The translations under genes and the position numbers were made by a program. From the NCBI GenBank assembly GCA_035549195.1, contig DASZRK010000029.1, positions 1 to 51,574 on the forward strand: a DNA stretch of 51,574 bases. Direction: 5' to 3'. Source of the stretch: a bacterium (GTDB lineage Bacteria > Oederibacteriota > Muellerivitia > Muellerivitales > Muellerivitaceae). Below are positions 17,199 through 25,016 of this stretch, piece after piece. A model generated the notes under the pieces. The model saw only the letters and a program-made list of their open reading frames with translations. It had not been told where the DNA came from and made no database searches. The first letter of the stretch is position 1, and each line of letters starts with the position of its first letter.

Positions 17199-19028
17199 AT
17201 GAAACGCCCCAGGATCGACCTAAGGACCGGGACCGCCAGCGAGGCCGCCACGCCTCCTTGGCTTTCGCGCGTGCTTTCCAACAATGCGGTCATCAACCTT
17301 TTCACCGACTATGTCTCCTTGCCGTGCTACGTCGTGGACCGTCGCCAGCCCGACCTCTGGTACACCCTGGCCGCCCCCTCGGGCGATCCCTCGCCCTTCC
17401 AGTTCGAGCTCTATTTCGGGAAGAAGGCGGATCGCCTTCGGTACAACCATGATTGTTTCGAGAAGGCCGCCCATTTGAAAAAGGGCGTCCTGGAACAGCA
17501 TTCGGGACTTTGGGATTACTTCGCCCCCGTGCTGCAGAACGGCAAATGCGTGGCCTATGTGGTGTCCGGTTCCTTCCAGCGGACCATCCCATCCTTCGAG
17601 GCCTTGTCCAAGCAATTCAGCCTTTTGGCCGGGAAGGCGCCGGGCCTGGCGGACCCCATCTTCAACGATTACGCCCGGATCCTCCTGCAGACCTCCCTGA
17701 TCTCCGATCAGGCCCTCCCCGACTACCGGAAGCTCATCGACGCGCTGGCGAAGTTCGTGGCCGAGGAAAGGCCCGACCCGGGTTTCCTGGGCCAGGTGGA
17801 GAAAATGAAGGCCCAGGTCTTCTCGCAGCACATGGCCAACCGCATGTGGCATTACAGCCAGGTCAAGCGTAACCGCCTCCTTTGGGGGCCCTGGCAGGGG
17901 AGCGAACTGGCGCCCTGGGACCGGGATGAATTCCACCTGACCCGCCATCCCAACACGGTGCTGGCGGTCATGCTGGGCCGGGAGGGCGCGGTGGCCACCA
18001 GCGAGGTGCGGTCCATGGTCCAGTCGGCCCAGATGCAATGGGCCTGCTTCGAGATGGTGCGGCAACTTCCCGAGACGGTCTGCGGCAAGATGGAGAACCA
18101 GGGGGCCTTCTTCCTGACCTCCACCGATCCGAAGCGGAACGCCGCCCAAGCCCGCCTGCAGGTCCGGGACATGGCCATGGCCATCGAGGAACAATTGCGC
18201 AAGAAGTTCAAGACCTCGGTCTTCGTGGGCATCTCCCGTCTGGACCACGCCACCGAGGAACTGCCCGAGGCCTTCCAGGAATCCACCCTGGCCCTCCACC
18301 TGGGCCTGCACCATCAGAAGTCCCAGGTCTTCTACCAGGACCAATACGAGGCCAAACCCGAGAACACCGAGTTCACGGTCCTTCATTGGGCGGTGAAGCT
18401 GGTGGAGGCCTGCGGCCGGGCGGAGGAGAAGGAGATCCGGCTCATGCGGGAGGAATACGTGCGGGAAGCCCTGCGGGCCTCGGCGGAGAAAGCGGAGGTC
18501 CTGCGGGTCCATCTCATCCAGCTGCTCTTCATGCTGATGGAGACGGTCCAGAAACGGGCTCTGGTGGTGGAACCCCAATTCACCACCCTTTCGAAGGAAT
18601 TGTCGGAGAAATACACCGGGGCCCTGACCTCGGCCGAGCTGTTGGGCCTTTTCCGCTCCCACCTGGAGTTCTTCTCGAACCTTTTCCAATCCCCCCTGAG
18701 GGGGGAGCGCAACTTCCGCTTGGAGCGGGCCAAGGATTACATCGCCCAGAACTTCCAAAGGTCCCTTTCCCTGACCGAGGTGGCCTCCCGGACGGGCTTT
18801 TCGGTCTCCCGTTTCAGCCGCTGCTTCAAGGAGTCCTTCGGCATGGGTTTCTCCGACTACCTGCTCCAACTGCGCTGTGACCACGCCCGGCGCCTGTTGG
18901 AGACCACCCGCCTTTCCATCGGCCAGATCGCCCAGGACTGCGGCTTCCAGTCCGCCAGCTATTTCATCCAGCAGTTCAAGCGCCGGTCGGGTCAGACCCC
19001 CCAGGCCTTCCGCCAGCAAAAGGGATGA
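17199..19028 (+). CDS. AraC-family transcription regulator with large N-terminal sensor
   Basis: This is a DNA-binding regulator, 609 residues from the ATG; an upstream in-frame TTG at 17193 is less likely. The C-terminal 100 residues are an AraC/XylS double helix-turn-helix: first helix pair SLTEVASRTGFSVSRFSRCFK, second LSIGQIAQDCGFQSASYFIQQFKRRSGQTP. The N-terminal part (about 25-130) has the look of a PocR-type ligand-sensing domain (INLFTDYVSLPCYVVDR ... HDCFEKA ... YVVSGSF), although this was not tested. The middle (about 160-480) is helical and resembles the GGDEF-like/coiled region of YesN-type regulators. No kinase or permease partner adjoins it. It sits between the pectin block and the amino-sugar cassette and could control either. 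Confidence 0.85.
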   Translation: MKRPRIDLRTGTASEAATPPWLSRVLSNNAVINLFTDYVSLPCYVVDRRQPDLWYTLAAPSGDPSPFQFELYFGKKADRLRYNHDCFEKAAHLKKGVLEQHSGLWDYFAPVLQNGKCVAYVVSGSFQRTIPSFEALSKQFSLLAGKAPGLADPIFNDYARILLQTSLISDQALPDYRKLIDALAKFVAEERPDPGFLGQVEKMKAQVFSQHMANRMWHYSQVKRNRLLWGPWQGSELAPWDRDEFHLTRHPNTVLAVMLGREGAVATSEVRSMVQSAQMQWACFEMVRQLPETVCGKMENQGAFFLTSTDPKRNAAQARLQVRDMAMAIEEQLRKKFKTSVFVGISRLDHATEELPEAFQESTLALHLGLHHQKSQVFYQDQYEAKPENTEFTVLHWAVKLVEACGRAEEKEIRLMREEYVREALRASAEKAEVLRVHLIQLLFMLMETVQKRALVVEPQFTTLSKELSEKYTGALTSAELLGLFRSHLEFFSNLFQSPLRGERNFRLERAKDYIAQNFQRSLSLTEVASRTGFSVSRFSRCFKESFGMGFSDYLLQLRCDHARRLLETTRLSIGQIAQDCGFQSASYFIQQFKRRSGQTPQAFRQQKG

Positions 19029-19080
19029 TCGGGGCTCGTGATGATTTACAAGATGAAAAATAAGATCCGATAATGACTTT

Positions 19081-19100
19081 TGAAAATCAATTTATTTTCA
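19081..19100. promoter_or_regulatory. AT-rich inverted repeat in the AraC-SIS gap
   Basis: TGAAAAT, spacer CAATTT, ATTTTCA: perfect 7-base arms, 27 bases before a small membrane-protein ORF. Possible operator or hairpin. Confidence 0.35.
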
Positions 19101-19127
19101 CGACGAGAATGATGAGGATCGAACGTA

Positions 19128-19298
19128 ATGAGATTATCCAGTTTTGATAATCTGTGGTTGTACCAAATCGTTATGTACATATTCGTTCCGATTTTATTTT
19201 TGCTTGGGATTTATGCTATTGGGCTCTTGGTCAAATTTAGGGAGAAGGGAATTAAAAAACTTAGAAAACTAATAAAGTTCAGAAAGCGAAATTTTTAA
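19128..19298 (+). CDS. Small single-span membrane protein, hypothetical
   Basis: A 56-codon ORF in the AT-rich gap between the AraC and SIS genes. The product begins MRLSSFDNLWLYQIVMYIF, has one hydrophobic segment (about residues 12-35, through PILFLLGIYAIGLLV) and ends in a strongly basic tail (KFREKG ... KFRKRNF). GAGGA lies about 10 bases before the ATG. Base composition is far more AT-rich than the neighbours, pointing to foreign origin or an unusual small protein. Positively charged inside suggests an N-out topology. No family was recognised. The rest of this 436-base gap holds the inverted repeat at 19081 and nothing else I can identify. Confidence 0.45.
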   Translation: MRLSSFDNLWLYQIVMYIFVPILFLLGIYAIGLLVKFREKGIKKLRKLIKFRKRNF

Positions 19299-19464
19299 CC
19301 ACCATTTAGTACCGTTGCTGTAGCAACCTTGATGTTTTGCTTTGAGGAATGTGCCTGTAAAGTCGATTTTCATTGACGATAAAAAACTGATATTAAAAAG
19401 TGTATAAAACGATATACCCCTTTTTCCTTTTCGGCGAAGCTAAGGCCGAAAGAAAGGGGTTCCC

Positions 19465-20511
19465 TTGAACACCACCCAAACCCTGATGGAAAAAGAGATC
19501 CAGGAAAGCCCCCGGGTGCTCCGGAGGTTCCTGGTCCGCCAGTGGAAGGCCCTGGCCGACGCAGCCGAGGCCGTGGCGGCGCGCCGCCCCAAGTTCGTCA
19601 TCCTGGCCGCCCGCGGCACCTCCGACAACGCCGGCACCTATGCCCGCTACCTGATCGAGAAGGAATGGGGCATCCCCGTCTCCCTGGCCGCTCCCTCCAT
19701 CATGACCCTCTATGGCGGCAAGGTGGACTACGAGGGCGGGCTGGTCCTGGGCGTCTCCCAATCGGGCGAGGGGCCGGACGTCTGCTCCATCATCCAGAAG
19801 GCCCGCTCCCAGGGGGCGCTGACCATCGGCATCACCAACAACCCCAAGTCCCGGCTGGCCCGGGAAGCGGAGTTCGCCATCGACATGATGGCCGGCCCGG
19901 AAAAGAGCGTGGCCGCCACCAAGACCTACACGGCCGAACTGCTGGTCCTCTACGGCCTCATCGAATGCGTGGTCAAGGGCCGCAAGGTCCGCGCCGAACT
20001 GGCCCAGGTGCCCCGCCTGGTCGAGGAAGGCTGCCGCCTGTCGCGGGCGGTCTGGGAATCCTCCTACCGTTTCCTCCATCTCTCCTCCTGCGTGGTCGTG
20101 GGCCGCGGTTTCCACTACGGACTCGCCCAGGAAGCCGCCCTGAAGCTCAAGGAATGCGCCCAGGTCATGGCCCATGCCTACTCGACCGCCGATTTCCACC
20201 ACGGTCCCAAGACCCTGGCGGGGAAGGATTTCCCGGTCATCCTCCTGGCGCCCCCGGGACAGACCCTGAAGGGGACCCTGGAACTTTTGGACGAGCTCAA
20301 CGAACGCCAGGCCCTGGTCATGGCCTTCAGCCCGGTCAAGGCGGTGCTCAACAAGGCGGCCATCCCCCTGGAAACGCCGGCGGGGAGCGAGATCCTCAAT
20401 CCGATCGGAATGGCGCCCATGCTACAGACCCTCGCTTTGGCGGTGGCGACGGCGAAGGGATTGAACCCGGACCAGCCGCCCTATTTGAAGAAGGTGACGC
20501 AAACGCACTAA
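19465..20511 (+). CDS. SIS-type glucosamine-6-phosphate deaminase/isomerase (NagB-II/GlmD-like)
   Basis: Two sugar isomerase (SIS) domains without the glutaminase half of GlmS. It probably converts glucosamine 6-P to fructose 6-P plus ammonia in the cytoplasm. TTG 19465 is the start because AAAGGGG stands 5 bases before it; the next ATG (19486) has no ribosome site. SIS motifs seen: ILAARGTSDNAGTYARYL, LVLGVSQSGEGPDV and SVAATKTYTAEL in the first domain, then VVGRGFHYGLAQEAALKLKE and AYSTADFHHGPKTL in the second. The 348-residue length fits NagB-II. Neighbouring ROK kinase, PIG-L deacetylase and GH18 genes support a role in GlcNAc/GlcN use. AgaS-like tagatose-6-P isomerase is an alternative. 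Confidence 0.85.
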   Translation: MNTTQTLMEKEIQESPRVLRRFLVRQWKALADAAEAVAARRPKFVILAARGTSDNAGTYARYLIEKEWGIPVSLAAPSIMTLYGGKVDYEGGLVLGVSQSGEGPDVCSIIQKARSQGALTIGITNNPKSRLAREAEFAIDMMAGPEKSVAATKTYTAELLVLYGLIECVVKGRKVRAELAQVPRLVEEGCRLSRAVWESSYRFLHLSSCVVVGRGFHYGLAQEAALKLKECAQVMAHAYSTADFHHGPKTLAGKDFPVILLAPPGQTLKGTLELLDELNERQALVMAFSPVKAVLNKAAIPLETPAGSEILNPIGMAPMLQTLALAVATAKGLNPDQPPYLKKVTQTH

Positions 20512-20526
20512 GGAGTATTTGAAGAA

Positions 20527-20553
20527 CTCTCGAATTCCAGTGGAATTTGAGAG
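20527..20553. terminator. Hairpin after the SIS gene
   Basis: Arms CTCTCGAATTCC (20527-20538) and GGAATTTGAGAG (20542-20553), 12 bp with one G-T pair and a 3-base loop, 15 bases after the stop. There is no T-run, so factor-independent termination is doubtful; it may be an attenuating or stabilising hairpin. Confidence 0.35.
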
Positions 20554-20581
20554 CCGTCGGCTGAGGGTGGAGTTGATAGAA

Positions 20582-20617
20582 GATCTTTCAGCCGGCCGGG
20601 TGACGCAGACACACTGA
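20582..20617 (+). pseudogene. Possible 3' remnant of a second SIS gene
   Basis: Read in frame this gives ...DLSAGRVTQTH-stop, echoing the end of the intact SIS gene just upstream (YLKKVTQTH-stop). The bases GTGACGCAGACACACTGAG differ from GTGACGCAAACGCACTAAG at only a few positions. It is short, so chance or a short tandem copy cannot be excluded. Confidence 0.3.
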
Positions 20618-20632
20618 GCGGGATTTTTACAA

Positions 20633-20646
20633 GCTGACCGGTTCAA
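20633..20646. promoter_or_regulatory. Operator-like site before the TIM-barrel/ABC-binding operon
   Basis: GCTGACCGGTTCAA shares TGACCGGTTCAA with the 1514 site and lies 54 bases before the ATG at 20700. It links the amino-sugar operon to the same putative regulon. Confidence 0.55.
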
Positions 20647-20699
20647 TGGTATTGGGTGCTGTAACTCGGCCTGCGGTGCGGGCGTAACAGGAGAAGCGA

Positions 20700-21755
20700 A
20701 TGAAATTCGGAACGGCCTACTTCGGCAACATCATCCTCAAACATTTCATCGAGGACATGAAGGAAGTGAAGCGCCAGGGTTGCTCGGTCATCGTCCTTTG
20801 CTTCGCCGAGAACGACCTGGCCTTCCACAAGGAGACCTTCAAGAACATGACCAAGGAAGCCCAAAAGCTGGGGCTCACCGTCCTCATCGACCCTTGGGCC
20901 ATCGCCGGGGTCTTCGGCGGGGAATCCATGACCCAGGTGCCCCTTTGGCACACCGACGAGCGCCAGGTGCGCAGTGACGGAAAGGTGGCTCCGGCCCTTT
21001 GCCTGAACGGCCCCTCCTTGACCGTTTATTTGAAGAAATGGATCGACGCCGCCTCCACCTTCAACGCCGATTACCTGCTTTGGGACGAGCCCCACTTCTA
21101 CCTGAATTGGCTGGACGCCTACGGCTCCTGGGCCCCGAACCCTTCCGCTTGGTCCTGCCGCTGCGACTTCTGCCAGAAGAAGTTCAAGAAAGAGACGGGG
21201 AAGGCCCTGCCCAAGGAGCACACCGAGGAAGTGAAGGAGTTCAAGCGCCGCTCCACGCGCGATTTCCTGCTGGGACTGACCCGCTACGCGGCCTCCAAGG
21301 GCCAGAAGAACGCCATGACCTTCCTGCCGGGGGAGAAGGCCTGGTTCCTCAAGGATATGTGCTCGGAAAAGAGCATCCACGTGATGGGCGGCGAGACCTA
21401 TTTCGAATACGACGCCTCCCGCCCGAAGGACGTCCACAAGCACGCCCTGGAACATACAAGGGAAATGAAGATCTGGTCCCGCAAGTACAAGAAGCCCCTG
21501 CTGATGTGGGTGAAGGGCTTCCTGGTGCCCAAGGGCTACGAACAAGACGTCCCCGATGCCATTCGGGGGGCCGTGGATGGCGGCGCCGACTGGGTCGCCA
21601 TGTGGGGTTTCGAGGGCACCAAGCACGTTTCGGACAAGGCTTGCGGGGATTCGGACAAGGTTTGGGAATTGATGGGGCGCTCCTTCAACGGGTACCTGAA
21701 GGAAACCTCCAAAAGGGCGCATGCGTCCAAAGTCAAGAAAGGGGTGACGGTATGA
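20700..21755 (+). CDS. Putative cytoplasmic TIM-barrel glycosidase-like protein
   Basis: A 351-residue protein with no signal peptide. AGGAG stands upstream of the ATG. Alternating strands and helices suggest an alpha/beta barrel of the kind seen in GH42-like or hypothetical glycosyl hydrolase families. Examples are MKFGTAYFGNIILKHF, GCSVIVLCFAENDL, GLTVLIDPWAIAGVFGG, ADYLLWDEPHFYLN (carboxylates DEP on a strand end), MTFLPGE, IHVMGGETYFEYDA, PLLMWVKGF and ADWVAMWGFEGT. A CRCDFCQKKFKKETG segment resembles the Cys loop seen in such families. It overlaps the downstream binding-protein gene by ATGA and heads the operon behind the operator-like site. It may process the imported oligosaccharide. 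The activity is unproven. Confidence 0.7.
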   Translation: MKFGTAYFGNIILKHFIEDMKEVKRQGCSVIVLCFAENDLAFHKETFKNMTKEAQKLGLTVLIDPWAIAGVFGGESMTQVPLWHTDERQVRSDGKVAPALCLNGPSLTVYLKKWIDAASTFNADYLLWDEPHFYLNWLDAYGSWAPNPSAWSCRCDFCQKKFKKETGKALPKEHTEEVKEFKRRSTRDFLLGLTRYAASKGQKNAMTFLPGEKAWFLKDMCSEKSIHVMGGETYFEYDASRPKDVHKHALEHTREMKIWSRKYKKPLLMWVKGFLVPKGYEQDVPDAIRGAVDGGADWVAMWGFEGTKHVSDKACGDSDKVWELMGRSFNGYLKETSKRAHASKVKKGVTV

Positions 21756-23065
21756 GGAAGATCCAAGGGATGGGGAAGGGGTTCCTGGGGGCGCTGCTGC
21801 TCCTGGGGATGCTGGTCCAGGGCTGTTCCAAGACGAGCGACGCCCTGAAGATCTCCTCCTGGGGGGACATCAAGGAGAACACGATCCTCCAGGGCCTGAT
21901 CGACGATTTCCAGAAGGCCAACCCGGACATCAAGGTCGAATTGCAGCGGGTGCCCTGGGGAGAGTACAACACCAAGCTCCTGACCCAGTTCGCCGGCGGA
22001 CTGGCCCCGGACGTGATCTTCGCCTCCACCGACAACATCGGGGACCTCTATTTCCGGAACGTGCTGGAACCGTTGGATCCCTATATCCAATCCGATCCCG
22101 CCTACGCTTCCACCCTGAAGGACTTCTATCCCACCCTCATGAACCGATTCACGGTGAACGGCAGCCTTTACGTCCTGCCCCGGGACATCTCCCCGGTCTG
22201 CGTGCTCTACTACAACAAGAAGGAGTTCCAGGAAGCGGGCCTTCCCATGCCCTCGGACGACTGGGACTGGACCGACTTCCTGAAGGCCGCCAAGGCCCTG
22301 ACCAAGGTCGATCAGGCCGGACGGACCACCCAATGGGGCATCACCGAGGACTGGGCCATGATCGAGCCCTGGGTCTATTCGGCCGGCGGCCGCTGGGTCG
22401 ATAACCCGCAGAAGCCCACTAAGTGGGCCTTCGATACCCCCGAGTTCATCAAGGGCCTGCAGTTCCGCGCCGACCTGATGAACAAGTACAAGGTCATGCC
22501 TTCCCCGGCCAACATGACGGCCATGGGCGGCGTGGGCGCCTCCGACATGTTCGTGAACGGCACCGCCGCCATGTTCATCTCGGGCATCTGGAAGACCCCG
22601 CAGTTCCGCGACATCAAGACCTTCGACTGGGACGTCGCCTTGTTCCCCAAGGGGCCGGGCGGCACCCGCGGCTACCAGAGCGGCGGGTCGGGCTACGGCA
22701 TCCTTTCCACCTCCAAGCACAAGAAGGAAGCCTGGAAACTGGTCTCCTTCCTGGCCGGCCCCGAGGGCGAGAAGAAGATGGCCTCCACCGGACTGGTGCA
22801 GCCCGCGCTCATGAGCGTGGCCAACTCCCCCGTGTTCCTCGACGGCCAGAAGCCCTTGAACAAGAAGATCCTCCTCAAGGCCGAGCCCTACGGCATCTTC
22901 ATGCCGCTCATGGTGAACTGGCAGGAGGTCTACCAAGGCAACGTGATCCCGACCTTCGATAACCTCTGGCTGGGCAAGACCGACGCCGCCGGCGCCGTCT
23001 CCCAGCTCTGGAAGAAGATCAAGGACCGTTCCTTCGGCACGGACCAAAAAGGAGGGGCGAAATGA
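21752..23065 (+). CDS. ABC sugar-binding lipoprotein (extracellular solute-binding family 1)
   Basis: This is a predicted periplasmic, lipid-anchored sugar-binding protein of an ABC importer, 437 residues. The start overlaps the previous stop (ATGA). The signal peptide has lipobox LVQGC near residue 25. Family features: LKISSWGDIKENTILQGLI, FQKANPDIKVELQRVPWGEY, LAPDVIFASTDNIGDLY, VLPRDISPVCVLYYNK, TQWGITEDWAMIEPWVYSAGG and NGTAAMFISGIWKTP. No permease or ATPase gene is in the window, so the importer must be completed from elsewhere. Its stop overlaps the GH18 start, so it is co-transcribed with sugar-degrading genes; chito-oligosaccharide is a reasonable guess for the ligand. Confidence 0.9.
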   Translation: MRKIQGMGKGFLGALLLLGMLVQGCSKTSDALKISSWGDIKENTILQGLIDDFQKANPDIKVELQRVPWGEYNTKLLTQFAGGLAPDVIFASTDNIGDLYFRNVLEPLDPYIQSDPAYASTLKDFYPTLMNRFTVNGSLYVLPRDISPVCVLYYNKKEFQEAGLPMPSDDWDWTDFLKAAKALTKVDQAGRTTQWGITEDWAMIEPWVYSAGGRWVDNPQKPTKWAFDTPEFIKGLQFRADLMNKYKVMPSPANMTAMGGVGASDMFVNGTAAMFISGIWKTPQFRDIKTFDWDVALFPKGPGGTRGYQSGGSGYGILSTSKHKKEAWKLVSFLAGPEGEKKMASTGLVQPALMSVANSPVFLDGQKPLNKKILLKAEPYGIFMPLMVNWQEVYQGNVIPTFDNLWLGKTDAAGAVSQLWKKIKDRSFGTDQKGGAK

Positions 23066-24813
23066 TGAAAAGCCAAAGTCCCCTCCATCACGGAGGCACG
23101 GAGACACGGAGAAAGGCGGGGGGGATACTCCTCGCCGCCCTTCTTTTGTTGCCGGTTTGTCTTCACGCTCAAACACAGGTTGCGGGACCCAAGAAAAAAG
23201 GTCCGGTGGCCATTTCAGGTTGGGTCACGTTTTGGGACCAAGGTCACAAATCGGTGGCCAGTTTTGTCAAACACGCGAATCAAATCGATCGTGCTTACTT
23301 CGAATGGTATCACCTGTCGCCGGATGGCATGCCAGCGCCTGTTACTGATGCGACCGGGGATTTGAAAGCCCAGGTTATGGCCGCCGCCAAAAAAGGAGGT
23401 TGTGAGACTTGGTGGATGATCGGTAACTATAACGTCGCCATCGGGGCTCATGATGCCGGATGGGTCGAAAAGTTCCTGAATGACGGTGATCTCCGCAAAC
23501 GCCATATCCAGCAGTTGATCGACTATGGGAAAGCCGACGGAGTCGAAGGGATCCAGATCGACTATGAGGAACTTAAGGCTGAGGATAAGGCAGGGTTCTC
23601 AAATTTCATGGCGGAATTGGGCAAGGCTTGCCAGGCCAATGGTTTCAAACTGGGGATCGCCGCCCATGCAAAGGTGGATGCCAATGGAACTTGGGGTGGG
23701 CCACAGGCTCAGGATTATCACGCAATTGGCGGGGTGGTCCAGCAATTCATGCCCATGACCTACGATCTTCATTGGTCTACCAGCGGGCCGGGATGCGTGA
23801 CTGCTCCCGAGTGGGCCGAGACTTGCATCAAATATGCGGCATCCGTTATTCCTGCCCCTGAACTGGAAATAGGTTATCCAGTTTATGGTTACGATTGGGT
23901 CGGAACACATGGTGATACTTTGACTTGGTCCGGCTTCCAGGACCTGTTGCAAAAATATAAACTTACTCCCGTCCGTGACAACGACTACAGTCAAGAATTG
24001 AAGATCAATTACACGGATGACAAAAACCAACAACATGAAGCGTGGATCCCGGATTCCCAATGTCTGGAAGCCCAAGCCAATGTGGTAAAGCGAAACAAGC
24101 TTTATGGGTTGGGGGTTTGGTATTTTGGGGCCGAAGATGAAAGTTTTTGGACCACTATGGCCAAGATCAACGGAACAACCGAGGAAACGCATTTTTTCAC
24201 CTCCGGAAGTCCCAACGTTGTGGCGGAAACTTCTGCGGGGCCTTTGCCGGTCAAAGATTTGATCTCAGAAAAGGCGGCGGCTGATTATTCCTATGCCTAT
24301 CCTGAAGGTTCCAAGATTGTCATTGTGGATAAGCAAGGCAAACGTTGGGTGGATGTTTCCCTGAAGGGCACGGCTTGGTCTGGATTTGGGGTGGGCATGT
24401 CCCGCAAGAATCTGCTTCCTTATCGACAATCAGGGGCTCTTCAATTTTATATACGCGGGGCTAAGGGCGGAGAAACTAATTCAGTTTGTTTCATTATGGA
24501 AAAAGGAATGCAGGCCGACGAGAAATATAACCTGGTTTCTGAAGTTCAGTTATCGGACTATTGTAAGGTCACGACCCAATGGCAATTGGTGACCATACCC
24601 CTTTCGGATTTTCCGGAGAACGGTTATCACCATGATGATGCGACCGGCGCTAAGATCACGGGTCCCTTTAAATGGGAACGAGTCCTGGAATTCGGGGGGA
24701 ATCATACCCCGACAGCCGACGCGAATTGCGAAATGTTTTTTTCCTCCGTCCGAATTATTCCGTCTTATGACGCCAAAGCCGTGGAAAAAGCCAAGTTCCG
24801 GGCTCTGCAGTAG
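23062..24813 (+). CDS. Secreted GH18-family protein with C-terminal binding domain, atypical base composition
   Basis: A 583-residue predicted secreted enzyme. The start overlaps the previous stop; GGAGGGG stands upstream. The n-region of the signal peptide (HHGGTETRRKAGG) is encoded by a dispersed 'cacggag' repeat; the h-region LLAALLLLPVCLHA follows. The barrel (about 50-385) resembles the spore-germination/SleL-like branch of GH18: ISGWVTFWDQ, then GVEGIQIDYEEL carrying the catalytic Glu, then FMPMTYDLHWST and GLGVWYFGAEDESFW. The first Asp of DxxDxDxE is replaced (V-E-G-I-Q-I-D-Y-E). The C-terminal 175 residues look like a CBM11-type beta-sandwich (YSYAYPEGSK ... FYIRGAKGG ... CEMFFSSVRI). 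Codons are markedly AT-richer than in flanking genes, which suggests transfer. Confidence 0.8.
   Translation: MMKSQSPLHHGGTETRRKAGGILLAALLLLPVCLHAQTQVAGPKKKGPVAISGWVTFWDQGHKSVASFVKHANQIDRAYFEWYHLSPDGMPAPVTDATGDLKAQVMAAAKKGGCETWWMIGNYNVAIGAHDAGWVEKFLNDGDLRKRHIQQLIDYGKADGVEGIQIDYEELKAEDKAGFSNFMAELGKACQANGFKLGIAAHAKVDANGTWGGPQAQDYHAIGGVVQQFMPMTYDLHWSTSGPGCVTAPEWAETCIKYAASVIPAPELEIGYPVYGYDWVGTHGDTLTWSGFQDLLQKYKLTPVRDNDYSQELKINYTDDKNQQHEAWIPDSQCLEAQANVVKRNKLYGLGVWYFGAEDESFWTTMAKINGTTEETHFFTSGSPNVVAETSAGPLPVKDLISEKAAADYSYAYPEGSKIVIVDKQGKRWVDVSLKGTAWSGFGVGMSRKNLLPYRQSGALQFYIRGAKGGETNSVCFIMEKGMQADEKYNLVSEVQLSDYCKVTTQWQLVTIPLSDFPENGYHHDDATGAKITGPFKWERVLEFGGNHTPTADANCEMFFSSVRIIPSYDAKAVEKAKFRALQ
23089..23115 (+). 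repeat. Dispersed 'cacggag' repeat inside the GH18 N-terminus
   Basis: CACGGAGGCACGGAGACACGGAGAAAG-type unit, related to the repeats at 26448 and 31867. It lies in the coding region and encodes the charged n-region of the signal peptide. Confidence 0.6.
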
Positions 24814-24830
24814 AAGAAGGATCGATCTTT

Positions 24831-24981
24831 TGTCATCGCGAGGAGTGCTCCGCGAACTGCGGGGCGTACACGACGTGGCGATCTCAGTCCAAGATAGGTC
24901 TTTTCCAAGGAAGTTTATCTGGAACTGAGGTTGCTTCGTCATCAACGTCCGCCTATTTGGCGGCCATTCCTCGCAATGACA
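24831..24981. repeat. Dispersed palindromic repeat, 'TGTCATCGCGAGGAG' type
   Basis: Begins TGTCATCGCGAGGAG, contains GACGTGGCGATCTC and GAGGTTGCTTCGTCATC, and ends CCTCGCAATGACA; the ends form an inverted repeat. The same kind of element (tgtcattgcgagg ... cctcgcaatgaca) is widespread in environmental bacterial genomes. It fills the gap between the GH18 and ROK genes. Confidence 0.65.
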
Positions 24982-25016
24982 CCCAAAAATGGTTCAACCC
25001 TTTATAAGGAGGGCCC

